Assembly: GCA_038030265.1 (NCBI GenBank)
Contig: CM075940.1
Span: forward strand, 15,513,604 to 15,577,603
Direction: 5' to 3'
Length of the DNA stretch: 64,000 nt
From: Corythucha ciliata
Taxonomy: Eukaryota; Arthropoda; Insecta; Hemiptera; Tingidae
Every line of letters starts with the position of its first letter. The first letter of the stretch is position 1. Below the pieces are notes generated by a model that had not been told where the DNA came from, made no database searches, and was given only the letters and a program-made list of their open reading frames with translations. Shown one piece after another: positions 1 through 11,760 of the stretch. The position numbers were made by a program, and so were the translations under genes.

Positions 1-864
1 TAAAGGTTGGTTGTATTTGATTCAAGGATTCGTGGACAATAATTGAAATAATTGGGAAATGTTTTGCTTAGTTTTATATTTTTACAATTTTTAGAGATCT
101 TTGTTTTAAAGGGAAACGTTTAACTCGCTGCGAATAGTTTATAAAGACTCGTTATTTCGTACTATTACGAATAGAATAATTGATATTATTGTATGGTGCT
201 TGAAAAGTGGGAGAAACTTTAACAAGACACCGATGATAGAATTACATACATATATTGATTATTTCTGTTATTTAAATCAAGTTCAAAACTATTCATTTAT
301 TTTGAGGGGAGAGGATTTTTATTTATTAGGGAAGATTTGAATATTAATTGATTCTTATAATTTACAATCCCGGGGTTGATTATTTAAAGGTAAACTGTAC
401 CGACCTTAATTTTCGATGAGTGCTCAAGATTTGCCAATTGCCGGGACTGAATACCAAAAGTCATAATTTCGTCACAAGCCTTCTTTGATGTTCAAGAGCC
501 CGTCAAAAAGCCTCGAGAAGGGCTTTTCCGGGGAATTTAAAATATTTCTCTCACCAGTTATTTTTCTTATTCCTAAGGTGGGAAATCGGCGCAGGGACTT
601 ACTGGAAACACTTGATTTGCCTATTGTAGGTTGGGGGGTGGGGGTTCTCTTCATTCCTCTTTGTTTGAGTCTTCGAAAAGTGAAAGGAAGACGGGAAATT
701 ACATATTTTTCTTAATGAGAGATGCTGTCTTTTATCCTCGTTGCTTATTTTACAACCTAATCGGTCCCATCTCTGTTTGGGGGGCTAGAGGACTGTTTTG
801 TCCCAATACAACGTGCACGTCTGAAATTGGGAAAACACTCCGATTCCCCGTTTCTGTTTGTCCT
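1..864. other. Intergenic, no gene recognised
   Basis: AT-rich sequence. Short open frames near 470-980 on both strands resemble no family and have no splice context that I can support. Confidence 0.5.
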
Positions 865-1222
865 CAGACAGCTAAAATTGAGAAGGCTCGCTAATTTGCT
901 GTTCTTTGGGACAATTACGCGGCTAAAAGTTTTTTTTTCTAACGCTAATGTTATTGGATAAAATTGGGAAAAAGCGCTCATTCGCAGTTAAAATTAAGAA
1001 AATGCGTCCATTCGTATATCTGTTACATTGTATCAAACGTTCCACGCCAAAATTGAGACAAAATCGCCAACTCGCGGTTTATTTAGTCCTAAATTGAGAA
1101 AAACGCTACCGTGTACCGTGTAGTTCTTCGCACCAATCCGCGACTAAAATTTATAAAAGCAGTAATTCAGGGTAAAAGTGAAAAAATTCACTGATTCGTG
1201 GCTAAAATTGAGGAAAAGACTG
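865..1222 (+). repeat. Array of degenerate ~30-bp repeat, family A
   Basis: Roughly ten imperfect copies of a unit built from GCTAATTCGC followed by GGCTAAAATTGAGAAAAA. This is the first of many arrays of the same family in the window (8.9-10.2, 20.0-20.2, 21.2-22.0, 29.3-30.1, 33.4-35.7, 40.5-41.9, 50.7-52.7 and 63.6-64.0 kb). Here the AAAATTGAGAAA side reads on the plus strand. Confidence 0.8.
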
Positions 1223-2312
1223 GAGCCGGTTTGGTTCGATCTATGGTTGAGCCTGTCTTTTGGTTAATAACAGCTATAATATACTTACTTTTTTGAGCCA
1301 TTTGTCATTTCACTTAATTCCTCAATTTATTGTTCTCAATCGTTAATATTAATGTTATTGTCTCTGTCTATCCTTTCAACTTTTATAAGAGCCTTTGGAC
1401 TCAAGTCACGTAGGTTGGCATGCATAACAACATCCCAGGACAGCAGGGAGAAAACTTGGGGAGTGTAACAGGGCGGAAAATTAAAATTGTTAATTTAAGA
1501 GTAAAATCCATTTTAATAGTAACTATGACGTAATTTAAGGGAAAGCATAAGAGGGTTAGAACTAAAGAAGACACATGTAGGACAAGGGTGAGGATTAGAC
1601 AGGGTTTATCCAAAAAGAGAAATAACTGGACCATTTTGAACCCCAGAGATGTGAGGAGCTGCTGTTTAAAGATAAAAGAACTTTTTGGGACGCGAGTTAG
1701 CCACCTTCCTTCCAATTTAGTCATCTCGATCACTCTCTTACAATCTCGAGGCAGTCGTTCTGGACTGCGAAGTATAGCGAGTCGTGAAAACTCCACCAGT
1801 TACACAAGTTGGCCTATTGCCAAGGGCGCCTATTCGTCCATTGCTTGTGGGGTTGTGCATCAATATCCAACTCCACACGAATTGTTTAATTTTGGAAAAG
1901 TATAGTTCATAACGAGTTGATTTAATTTACCAAATATCAAGTTATTGTCATTTGTATGTACACAAAATGTATCGAATTAAGTGAAATGTACAAACCTTTT
2001 CCTAGGTGAAAGGTTATCTACGAGCCATGAGGGAGTACAAAGCGAGATTGGAGTAAATCATATAAAAAATTATGTTTTTATTATATTAGTTAACAAAGTA
2101 AGCATGCAAGATTCATGACACATAAGAAGAGGTCGAATTATTTATGGGACCGCACAACCGAAAAATGTACTTGTTGGTAAATATTTATGAAGTCTCTAGA
2201 TATAGATATTTTTTAAATGGTTTGCACCATTAAAAATGAATACTTTTTAGGCATATTTCATATTCTGTTGAAAGATAAAGAGAACATCAGGTGTCTGCCG
2301 TCCGAACGTGGG
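1223..2312. other. Intergenic, unrecognised overlapping frames
   Basis: A 131-codon frame on minus (1401-1796) overlaps a 105-codon frame on plus (1588-1905). Neither contains a motif I recognise. The stretch could hold a decayed element, but nothing decides it. Confidence 0.4.
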
Positions 2313-2669
2313 TCACATGAAGACGTCTTCAAGAGCGACCGTTTTTTTTGGTTGAGCCAGTGGGTCATCCTCAAAGGTGACCATTTTGTCACGTGACCGA
2401 GCCGCCGTGGTTCTGAGAGCAGACGGAGGTAGTGGTGGAATCGAGTCGACCAGAACGGACAGGTTGAACTCGCTGACGCTTCGCGGAACGAAGTATTCGA
2501 TGAGTGGCTCTTGGACTCTTGAACCTCCGGTTGAATTGCGCGTCGGGCCCGCTCTTGTAAAGTGATTCGAGTATTTTACGAGGTCTCGCTTCCTCGGCAG
2601 GCTGTAGTGCTTGATGTCGGGGTGGAATTTTTTTATCGACAAGTCGCATCCTCCGGTCGCGTCTTGGTG
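2313..2669 (-). other. In-frame C-terminal extension beyond the K2P copy A stop
   Basis: Directly after the TGA at 2672-2670, the same frame stays open for 118 codons to a TGA at 2315-2313. The predicted tail contains PDIKHYSLPRKRDLV, polar and proline-rich stretches, and ends VALEDVFM. The DNA is more GC-rich than the flanks, as in the exons. The composition looks like a K2P cytoplasmic tail. It may be read by UGA readthrough (UGA followed by C), reached by a splice I could not find, or be the remains of a longer ancestral C-terminus cut by a nonsense change. Confidence 0.5.
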
Positions 2670-3912
2670 TCAAGATGATTTGACTGTTATGGGCAAGTCT
2701 TCTTCCTCTGTTTTGTCGGGTTTGTGCCACCACAGACTCATCTTCCTCACGATTATAATGGTTTCATCTTGAATTAAATTGAAACACATGGCGACGATGG
2801 CCATGCCAATTAAAATAAAACCGGAAGAGACAAAAACGGACATCTCACTGCTTGCACTGTTGGTACCCGGAATGAGCTCGCCAAAACCAATAGTTCCAAG
2901 GCTTGTAAAACAGAAATAGGAGCCCTCTATGAAACTCCATTTCTCCAATTTATTAAACAGGAACGCTCCCCCAGTTATGTAACCCACGACGACCATCAAT
3001 GTCAAAATTATTGGAACGCGTTCTCTGGCCTGCACCGGACACGTTGTTTGTATTTCGTATTTTTTTGGAGGGATATGATTCTGAAGCGAGGGCTTCGCCC
3101 CGATGATTGAGCCACTTTCAGTTTTGTTCGAAGTAGACTTACTTCTCTGGTTTTTGGTGTATGAAAGCTTGGTGTACAGTTTTCTGAAGTGCTGTGCCAG
3201 AGTGTCACCCACTGTTGATAAATAGACGAGCATAAGAGGAATGCCCACCACCGCATAAGCGATTGTTATTAGTCTTCCCCAGGCTGTTCTGGGAGTTACG
3301 TTACCATAACCTGTAACAAGCATCAACTTAAACATTTCGCATTAAAAAGAAGAATTGTTTCCCATATACCTATTGTTGTTATTAGCGTAAGCGAGTACAA
3401 AAACGCCGAAGGAAACGTCCAATTGTTCGTCTTCTGGTCCTTATTCAGCTGCTTATGTTTTTTCACCAACGACGTCTGAAATTTGAGAACTTCCTTCTCA
3501 GCCAGTCTAGTCCAATTGTCCTTGTAAAGTATATTCAGGTCCTCGGTTATGCTCCAAAGTTTTTCAACTGTCAAAGACCTCAGATTGTCATGATCGATCA
3601 ATTTGGGCTCTGGAGGCATGACGGTTCGCCCTTCGAGAGCCATGAATGTGATGGCTCCTAGCACTGTGTAGCCGACTACAAGTAAGCACACACCCGCGCT
3701 GGACAATATTGATGTTACGCTTTTGCAGCAACTGTTTTATAATAAGACAAAAATGAATGAAATGTTTTTATTAAAAAAAAAAAACAAATTTCATTATAAA
3801 CGTAGTACCTGCTACTGCAAGTTTTGGTGCTGGACTGAGGAGATGACTGAGGGCAGAAAGCAGTCGTGCTCCCTACTGGAAATTGGTAATTTCTGACATC
3901 CCCGCCCAACAT
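2670..3912 (-). CDS. Two-pore-domain (K2P/TWK-type) potassium channel, copy A
   Basis: Plasma-membrane leak K+ channel subunit of 368 aa. Coding exons on minus: 3912-3809, 3731-3370 and 3310-2670. Introns are 77 and 59 bp, all GT-AG, and phases agree. M1 is near residues 44-64 (CLLVVGYTVLGAITF). The first pore loop reads TLITTIGYGNVTP and the second TSLGTIGFGELIPG. M2 follows pore 1, M3 is the PIILTLMVVVGYITGGAFLF segment and M4 contains FILIGMAIVAMCFNLIQDE. The second intron splits the first glycine codon of the P1 filter, a position conserved in K2P genes. ATG at 3912 lies 6 bp after a TTTCAG acceptor, so a 5' UTR intron is likely. Pore 2 has GFGE rather than the common GFGD. After the TGA the same frame stays open for 118 codons (separate entry). 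The gene diverges from a second K2P gene 2.3 kb away. The CFNL-Q-E motif after M4 suggests the TWK-type group; the exact orthologue is not determined. Confidence 0.92.
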
Positions 3913-6225
3913 CCTTTCTGAAATAACAATTTATTAATTGGGAAATTCTTAACACTATTTTGGCCGGTCAAAAAAAGGTTTAAATTTTTCCGGCACTCCC
4001 TCACTCCTCTTTCTTAGAACCAATGATTTTATTTGTATAATAATTTCGGTTCGTATTAGTTACTAAAAATTAATTTGGTCAAAACTATCTTCTAAATGCG
4101 TTTAAAACCAAATAATGGACCTGAAATATGAGCTTCGAACACGAAAACAAAGAAGACATTTGATTTTGTTTGTGACTCGTGGGGGAGAATGTAACCAAAT
4201 CCAATTTTTTTTTCGTCGTTAATTAGACAAATCAACTAATTTTTCGACCTTTCAGATATTTGAGACCACTTCATATTGATTTTGTGCTTTCCAAAAAAAT
4301 AAATTCCTCTCGTTCCGTTGATTGACCGTACGAGAAATTGAAACCCAGTGATTTAATTCAATTGTCAGCGCTAACTTTAATAGTAATGTGTAAAAAATCG
4401 CAGAAAATAATTTACCTTTTGATCGTGTACTAGTTACGAAAGACGCGTTTTTTCGTGTTGGGCATCGTAGACGCTTCTTGAAAATTGTTTTGCGCCATTA
4501 AATTACCGTTTTTTTTTGTTTTTTTCTGCGTCTTAAATGGGTTTGAGGGGGTAGAAGGAAAGAAAGACAATTTCGCCGGGAAAATTTTTTCCCACCCAAA
4601 ACTTTTCACCCTTTCTCGACTTAACGAGGTAAATAAATATAAAGAAATAAAAACAAAAACAGGGAAGCAAAGTCACTTCACCGCTGGGAAGTTTTTCATT
4701 GGACTCGAGACGAGAATGAAGTCAAGGCGCAACTCCATTTCAGCAATTGATTGTTTGCTTCTGTCGGACGCCACTGTATGGCCCCTCTAGCCAAGTGTCG
4801 GATAGAAAGAGAGGGAATGAGGGGGGATAGTTTTGAAGAATAAATATTTATGCAAAGACAGGTGACAACAGCAGAATGAATTATGAAGAGGGAAGCTGTG
4901 GAGGGGGTGGGGCATGCTGTTCGAATCAAACACACAGGACACTCTGGCAAATTGTAAAAATGGGGATTAGAATAAGGTTTATATTTCAAACATCAGAAAG
5001 GCTTGTAGTTTCATTCCCTCAATACAAAATAGTAAATTAATGTCAGAATTTTAGTGCCCCCCCCCCCTCCTCGGTGGAGGAAAGACGGGTTGTCGGGTTC
5101 GACTTGTCCCATGTTTTGACAGTATTTCAAAATATGTACTCCCTGAGCCTTCAAATGTCTCTATAATTTATTTTTAACGAATCGCTTCAATTCAAAGCAC
5201 ATCTGTGTGACAGTTCCGACGCAACTCAACAAGCCCCCCCCCCCTTGTTTACCAGTGGGAGAAGTGGGTGGGTGAGGAGAAGCGTCGACTTGAATAGTTG
5301 TGTTATCTTCTCATATAAACGCTTTTTAGTTCAGAGATCTGAACTTTGCACAACTATTAGTCACAGGGACTGGAACTAACAAGTTATTCGGAGTTGGCAG
5401 GAAACAGGATACTAGCCACCAATTAGCAATTGACCGTACCTGTGAGCGCGAAGAATTGGTTTGAAGTATTCTACTTTCTTGCTTACGCATATTTATTTAG
5501 GTAAAATTGAGAATTGAAAAGAAATTGTTTTAAGGCAGCAGCGTTAAAAAAAAATGTCAACATTTGGACCTCCGTCCCTCCACCGTTCGATCCCGCAATG
5601 CGTTCACGATGCAAACAAAAAAAAAAAAAACTTTGTAAAATCATATCTTTTTGGAAATTTGTTATAGAACGGTAGGCGTCTATTTATAGTGGACAAAACA
5701 GGGCAGGGGTAAGGTTATTTTAGACAGTGCGTTAGCGGCTACCACAGGGGATAGGGGAGTGCCAGAGACCATCGACTTGCACAGCTTAAGTAAAAACAGA
5801 GCAAGGTGGAATTTGAAAAAGTTCGAGATCGAGGACATTCGACCAGTCGCGAATTTGTTGTGTCTGCATCGTTGCGACGGGTGAGAAAAGTTGTTTAAAA
5901 AAACCGGCGCGGGCTTACGATTTCATTTTTTTTTTTTTTTTTTGTTCTTAAAAATCTCAATTTTAAGAAAAACTCTCCTAGGGGGGGGGGGGGGACTCTG
6001 TGTCCCTTATGCCTTTTAATGTTTCTTTCGACTAACATGGTACATATAGCTTGAATGTTTTTTTATAAGACAACTGGCACCGTTTGGGGTGTTTATGTTT
6101 CATTATGACCGTCACGCAGCGTCTACAAAACATTTTAACTGACAAATACTCTGGCGTTTGTTCCATTCGCGAAAAAAACAAAAATGCTAAATGACAAACG
6201 GGGAAGTCGCGAGTGACAATCCGCG
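3913..6225. other. Shared upstream region of the divergent K2P pair
   Basis: Holds both promoters and probably 5' UTR exons, since a splice acceptor precedes the ATG of copy A. Poly(C) runs lie near 5057 and 5237 and a poly(G) run near 5982. GTGAGA at 5880 follows a relatively GC-rich stretch and could be the donor of a 5' exon of copy B, but this is a guess. No coding exon is recognised. Confidence 0.5.
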
Positions 6226-7756
6226 ATGCGTCGTTCAGAAAGCCCGCGGTCAGACTTGTACGAAGTGGAGAAAACATGGCAGCAAAAGGTGAAAAACAGT
6301 GTTCGATCATTCCTCGCGTTTCTATTCAGTAACGTCGGAATCATTTGCCTTGTCGTCGGCTATACAATAGCCGGCTCTTTCGTTTTTATACACCTCGAGG
6401 GACAACAGGGTCAGAGTAAAGTTGACGACGTGGTTCGTACGAGAAATCAAACAGCGGAGCGACTCTGGTTGATCACGTGCTGTAAAATGAATTTATTCTC
6501 CGAAGAGCAGTGGAGGAAGACGATTCACGCGGAGCTTTTGGAGTATCAGAGGTACATCGTGGAGGCTGTCCAGGAAGGGGGTTACGAAGGAGAGGAGATA
6601 ACTGGTAATCGGTGGTCATTCTCGGGAGCTTTCCTTTACTCGCTGACTGTCATCACTACAATAGGTAATTTTTTTTATTGCAATGTTTCTTCAAGCCATA
6701 AATTATTTAAATTAAAAAAAACTACTAATTTGTGAAATAAGCAATTCCAATGAAAATTTAGTTGACCCTCCCCCCCTTCTCCTTCATTACCAGAGTGAAT
6801 TATTCACTTTTTCAGGGTATGGAAACGTTGTACCAAGAACAGAAATAGGTAAATTGGCGACTGTTTTCTACGCCATCGCCGGTCTACCGTTATTTCTTCT
6901 CTATCTGTCAAACATCGGGTCTATTCTTGGAAAAGCGTGCAAGTGGACGTACTACAAATGCTTCCTTTGTACGGGATGTGAGGTTCGTCGCCGAGCCTAC
7001 ATGCGTCGCAAGGTTTGCACCCGCCCCCCTCACCTTCCTATGAATTTAAATAGACAATTTATTACGTCATTCGATATCTAGGAAGCTCTTGAAATGGGTG
7101 TAAGTCTGGATCAACAGGAATTTCTTCCCGGACAGTTTAATCCGCAGACAGTTACAGTTCCCATCACGCTTTGTCTCTCGGTGATGATTGGGTAAGGAAA
7201 CACGTTTAATTCGAAATAATTGAATATACTGCTCGAGAATTGCGGCTTATTTCGACCGTTACAGTCAAGCTTTGTTTTTTTGTACAATTCAATTAGCTCA
7301 TTACTCAATATAAACTCATCATTCACACTGCGACGTGCCCATTTCATAAGCAAAAATAAGTCTAAAGGCACTAGATGTCACTAATTTTCCAGGTATCTGT
7401 ACGGCGGAGCGATTCTGTTTGCGAAATGGGAAAAATGGGGCCTCCTCGACGGAGCCTACTTTTGTTTCATTTCACTCAGCACGATTGGATTCGGTGATAT
7501 CGTTCCAGGGGATTTGATACAAGAGCGAGAGGGCATTGATTTAAAGTATATTTAAAAAATTCGAAACAAACTAGATCGATTTAGGGACAGTTCACCATTA
7601 TTTCTTCTTTCCAGATTCATATTTTGCTCCATGTACCTTCTTCTGGGCATGGCTCTTATCGCCATGTGTTTCAATTTAATGCAGGAAGAGGTAATGCACA
7701 AACTCAGAGGTTTCGGGGAGCGAGTTAGAAATGTGTTACGATGTTGTGGAAATTAA
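6226..7756 (+). CDS. Two-pore-domain (K2P/TWK-type) potassium channel, copy B
   Basis: K+ leak channel subunit of 346 aa. Coding exons: 6226-6664, 6816-7012, 7082-7191, 7393-7545 and 7615-7756, all with GT-AG borders and matching phases. M1 is [20 protein letters not shown]. An N-glycosylation site (NQTAERLW) lies in the extracellular cap. Pore 1 is [15 protein letters not shown], with an intron inside its first glycine codon as in copy A. M3 is [19 protein letters not shown], pore 2 is [14 protein letters not shown] and M4 ends [14 protein letters not shown]. The tail after M4 is short (about 30 residues, ending NVLRCCGN), unlike copy A. An in-frame TGA just upstream (6214) supports the ATG at 6226. 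Copy B has two introns after M2 that copy A lacks. Probably a tandem, inverted paralogue of copy A. Confidence 0.93.
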
Positions 7757-8859
7757 GGAAAAACGTTGATCAGAAGACCTTTTTCCCTCGTTTGATGAAC
7801 TAATTAATGAATGTCTGAATCAATGAGCATGAAAAAATTCAATTAAATGGCTGTTTTTGAACGTTCCATTTTCTAATTAAAAAAAAAACATGTAATGTAC
7901 ATATAAATATACACTAGAAAAGACATATTGTAAATAGATATAGAAAATTTCATTAGCTAGTTTTTATTTTATTTTATTTTTAAAAGTAAATTCACCCGCA
8001 GCGTACACGCTTCAAGCCTTTAGTGATTGGGTAACACTGAACCCAAAACGAACAAAAAGGCCGGAACGCAGTCATCGAGGTATAATTTGTTGTTGATGGT
8101 CTCAGGGCCGTCTTTACTTAAAGTTGGGGCCCCAGGCCCGGGATAGCATTGGGCCCCCTATGTGTGGGGCTACGGGAAGCAGGGGCACTTCCTGGCCACG
8201 CCTTTTAGTACGTTTCGTTTTTTTTTTAAAAATGCACTATTTTCACTTTTAACTGAGGAATCATGGGCGTAGACAGATGGGGCAGGGGGTGTGTAGTTAC
8301 CCTTCGCTAAACTCAAAATCGCTGAGTGGGTCATCTGTGCCCACCCCTAGATAATGCCATCAAAAATTACAAATCATACGGGGTCACCACCCATTTCGTG
8401 GGGTTCCTAATTCATTTTTTTTTTTTCCAAAGATTTTTCTCGCAATTTTTTTTTTGCGAGTCTGGCTGACTAAGAACGAAGTCTCACAGTTCTTTAGAAT
8501 TTTCTCGCCAAAACGACATGTTTGTGGGTTTGCACTGTAAAATAATTTGCCTGATTTCGCTCGCTAAAAATAACAATTTCTCCAATTTTTTAAGCTGTTA
8601 AACCAATTTCAATGGGGGAGGGGCGTAATAAAAAGAGACCAATTCACGGATTTGGGCACTTAAAATCCCATTTTTCCCAGTCTGACTCACTAAAAAAAAA
8701 TCCAATTTGCTCTATTAAAACCAATTCGGATTTTTCTCGCTAAAAACCAATTTTCGAGGTTCTGGCTCACCATATCCAAGGTGTAGCAGCCCCTACATCT
8801 CTTTTAGGGGTGGGCCGGGATCACGGAGGTGATAAATATCTAAATTTTAGTCACAAGCT
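7757..8859. other. 3' flank of K2P copy B with repeat debris
   Basis: Contains the probable 3' UTR. CAGGGCCGTCTTTA at 8103 followed by GGGGCCCCAGGCCC looks like the end of a DNA transposon of a type common in invertebrates, but no partner end was found. From about 8455 to 8785 there are loose repeats built on CTCACTAAAAACCAATTT (family F, also near 39.6 kb). Confidence 0.5.
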
Positions 8860-10165
8860 TGTCTGTAAGAACCGAAAATTGGCGTTCTCTCAATTTTAGC
8901 CAAGGAATTAGTGGTTTATCGCAGTTTCAGCCACGTACAATTATAGCGTTTTTTCTCAATTTTTGAAGCGAATCAGGACTTTTGTCTCAATTTTTCCCTC
9001 GAATTAGAGCTTTTTATAATTTTAGCCGCGAATTACAACTTTTACTCTATTTTAGTCGCGAATCAGCGAATTTTTTCATGTTGATCCTAGAAAACGCGGT
9101 TTTCTCCATTTTAGCCGTGAATTACCGGGTTTTCTCAAATGTATCAGCGAAATATCATATTTTCTAAATTTCATCCACGAATTAGCGCTTTTCCTCAATT
9201 TTAGCCGCGAATTAGTGCTTTTACTCAATTTTCCAAGTGAGTTGAACTCATTTTTTCTCATTTGTCGCATTCGAAGTAACGCTTTTTCTCAATTTTAGTC
9301 ATGAAGTTGCCTTGAGAAACCACGATTTGGCCTTTTTTTACTTTCAATTTTGGCTGAGCGATTCATGCTTTTTCTCAAATTTATAGACAAGAATTAGCTT
9401 TTCTTTTCATTTTTAGACACGAATTGATGATTTTTTTTTCTCGCTTTTTGCTGCGAATTAGCGCTATTACACTATTTTAGTCACGAATATGAACACAATT
9501 TTCAAATTTTTCCCATGTACTTGCCCCAAAATGAGAACATTGGCGTACCTTCGCAATTTCAGCCTCCTATTTAATTATTTCATTTATTTGTTAAAATCTT
9601 CAATTAACAGCTGTATAACGTACATTGAAGAAAAGTCAGCGTACACAAGCCTAATCCTTCGGGAATTCAAAGTGTAGGAATTCTTCGATGCTTTAGAATG
9701 TGCCTTATTCAATTAAAAACGAAGAAAGTGACACCCGATCCCGAAGTCCTCCAATGACTTGAGCGATGATTGTAGACCTTGACTCCCAGGAAAAATAAAG
9801 AGTTCTCAGCATGTTTATGAAGGGCCGAAGTGTCAGCGCATTTGCTGCAGCAGGGGCTTCAGATACCCTCTGTCGTACTGATTGCATTACTAATAGGTGA
9901 ATTTTTCTCAATTTTAGCGGCAAATGAGCGCTTATTCTCAGTATTAGCCGCGAATCAACGCTTTAAAACCAAAAATCTTAGTATAGTAGTGAAATTTCAG
10001 ACACGAAGTTGCATCGTGAAACAATGAATTAGTCTGACTGGATTGGCCATCGCTGATTTTTCTCAATTTTATAACCGGGAATAGGTGATTTGTCTCAATT
10101 TTTATTCGTGAGTTGTCAATTTTTTTTTCCAATTTGTGCAATGAATCAGCGCTATTTCTCAACGT
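8860..10165 (-). repeat. Array of ~30-bp family A repeats, inverted orientation
   Basis: Copies of TTTTCTCAATTTTAGCC followed by GCGAATTAGCGC fill 8860-9490 and 9890-10165, with a less repetitive stretch between. The orientation is opposite to most arrays of the family here. Because the period is near 30 bp, frames stay open and read as decapeptide repeats ([14 protein letters not shown] on minus). This is taken as a by-product of the period and not as a gene. Confidence 0.85.
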
Positions 10166-10709
10166 ACGAGCTCCGGAATGAGCTGTTTCCGCTCGTGTAT
10201 CGGCATTTTCTCTGCACCTACCAATGGCGAAATATATAAAATTCGAACGAAATTGTTCAAAAACTTTAGCCTAACACATACAAGAAGTCCTATGGAAGAA
10301 GAAATAGTAAATAGGAGAGGCCTCAAAATTATTTAAAGTGATGTGAAGTGGGCGGGGCCTATTTTATCCCAGCTGAATTCTATTGGTTGGAAGGCTTCAG
10401 ATTTGATTTTTTTTTTTACATTTTCTCGCACTGATGCGAGAATGAAATCCATTCTCGCACTGGGGTAATATTCTGTCTTCTGTAATGTTCTGGCCCATTT
10501 CTAAACGCTGGAGAAGGCTTCAGCGAGCAGGAAAGGGGTTATTCTAGGGTACACTTGTAGGGAAAATTTATTTTAGGTTTTCTCTCCTCAAGACAAGGTA
10601 TCCCAAAGTTTGTTTAGCTCCACTCGTGAAAATTGTACCTTTACCGCGAGCCACCAAACGATAGTCGAAGGGCAATTGAAGTTGTAACGGCGGACTGTAC
10701 AAGTTAAAA

Positions 10710-11640
10710 ATGAAAGTTGGACCACCTTCGACGGTCAACTTAGTCTCTCAAGAAAATAAACTTCAGTTGTATCAAGAACGAACTGGACATCAAAATAAGC
10801 GTCATGTCAAAATTCTAATCAAAAGGGAATTTGGAATAAAAACGCAGCTTGACAGCGAATTATGCGAAGGCTGTGAATACGGGAAAGCTCAACGTCTATT
10901 GTTCCCAAAACGCGAAAGAGCATTGCCAGGTGAATGTTCACACTGACATCTGTGGTCCATTAAACCCCTCAGTTTCTGGATTCAGATATAATGTTTTGTT
11001 CAAAGACGACTACTCCAAGTTCAGATTTGTTTATTTTTTGAAACAAACATCGGAAGTCAAGGAAAAAATCGAGCAATTCCTAGCAGAAATGATATATTCT
11101 GGCTACCCGGTAAAAGAACTGCTCAGCGATAACAGAGGCGAGTTCGAGAGTGGAGCTATTCGCAGTATTTTGACAAGAGAAGGAATCAAACAACGTCTGA
11201 TTATGCCCTTCACTCCTCAACATACTGGATGTGTTGAAAGAGAGCATCGCTCGGTAGTAGAATTATCGACCGTGTGCCACTTGAAAAAGAGTCTTTACGG
11301 CTTGAAACAAGCTCCAAGGGGCTGGAACTAGAAATTTGTTGACTACCTCTCTAAAGTTCAAGCCTAAGCAACTAAGATCACTATTTGTTTGTTGTGAAGC
11401 TTCGAAGGAGTTAGTACGGCTCAAATTGTTTAGCTCAAGTTTTTAACTAATCGAGACTGGAAGCCTGCTATTCAAGTCGACAATCAGGCAGCAATTCGTC
11501 TAGCGCCAAATCCCGATTTTCACAAGCGAACGAAGCATGTACACGTTCGACACTTTTACGTAAGGGAGCTCGTCACGGCTGATGAAATTAACGTTGAAAA
11601 AGTCGACACAGAATTTCAATTCGCTGATAAAATATAATGA
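10710..11640 (+). pseudogene. Copia-type LTR retrotransposon pol remnant
   Basis: Pol fragments in broken frames. 10710-10946 carries the GAG-pre-integrase zinc finger (GH, then ELCEGCEYGK). A frameshift near 10935 leads to the integrase core in 10925-11270: HTDICGP, DDYS, SDNRGEF and VERE, with exactly 35 residues between the second Asp and the Glu. The frame then jumps to a reverse-transcriptase motif (SLYGLKQAPRGWN) and a stop at 11331, so the end of integrase and most of RT, including the active site, are deleted. RNase H tail motifs (DNQAAIRLA, KRTKHVHVRHFYVREL) follow at about 11476-11639. An old, non-autonomous copy. Confidence 0.9.
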
Positions 11641-11730
11641 CGAAACCATTATTTACACCTCGGCATTTGAAGGTAATATGTGCAGCGAAATGGGAGTCTA
11701 CCCTTGATGCACGATTTCCTCTGAAGTTAT

Positions 11731-11760
11731 CAATGAGGGAGGGTGTTGAAGTTGCATAGA
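11731..11760 (+). other. Possible polypurine tract and start of a Copia 3' LTR
   Basis: About 90 bp after the RNase H stop, a purine run (GAGGGAGGG) is followed at 11744 by TGTTGAAG, the usual polypurine tract to TG layout of Copia elements. The LTR's far end and its 5' partner could not be found in the window, so the LTR is inferred. Confidence 0.45.

Noticed and set aside
1401..1905. Overlapping open frames of 131 and 105 codons
   Set aside because: No recognisable motif on either strand and no splice context; AT-rich composition can give such frames by chance.
2565..2760. Short intron that would remove the TGA in K2P copy A
   Set aside because: The only available donors and acceptors give introns of 22 bp or ones without a pyrimidine tract, and they would remove conserved-looking tail sequence.
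5820..5890. Possible upstream coding exon of K2P copy B ending at GTGAGA
   Set aside because: An in-frame stop precedes the ATG at 6226 and no acceptor between them was convincing; at most a UTR exon.
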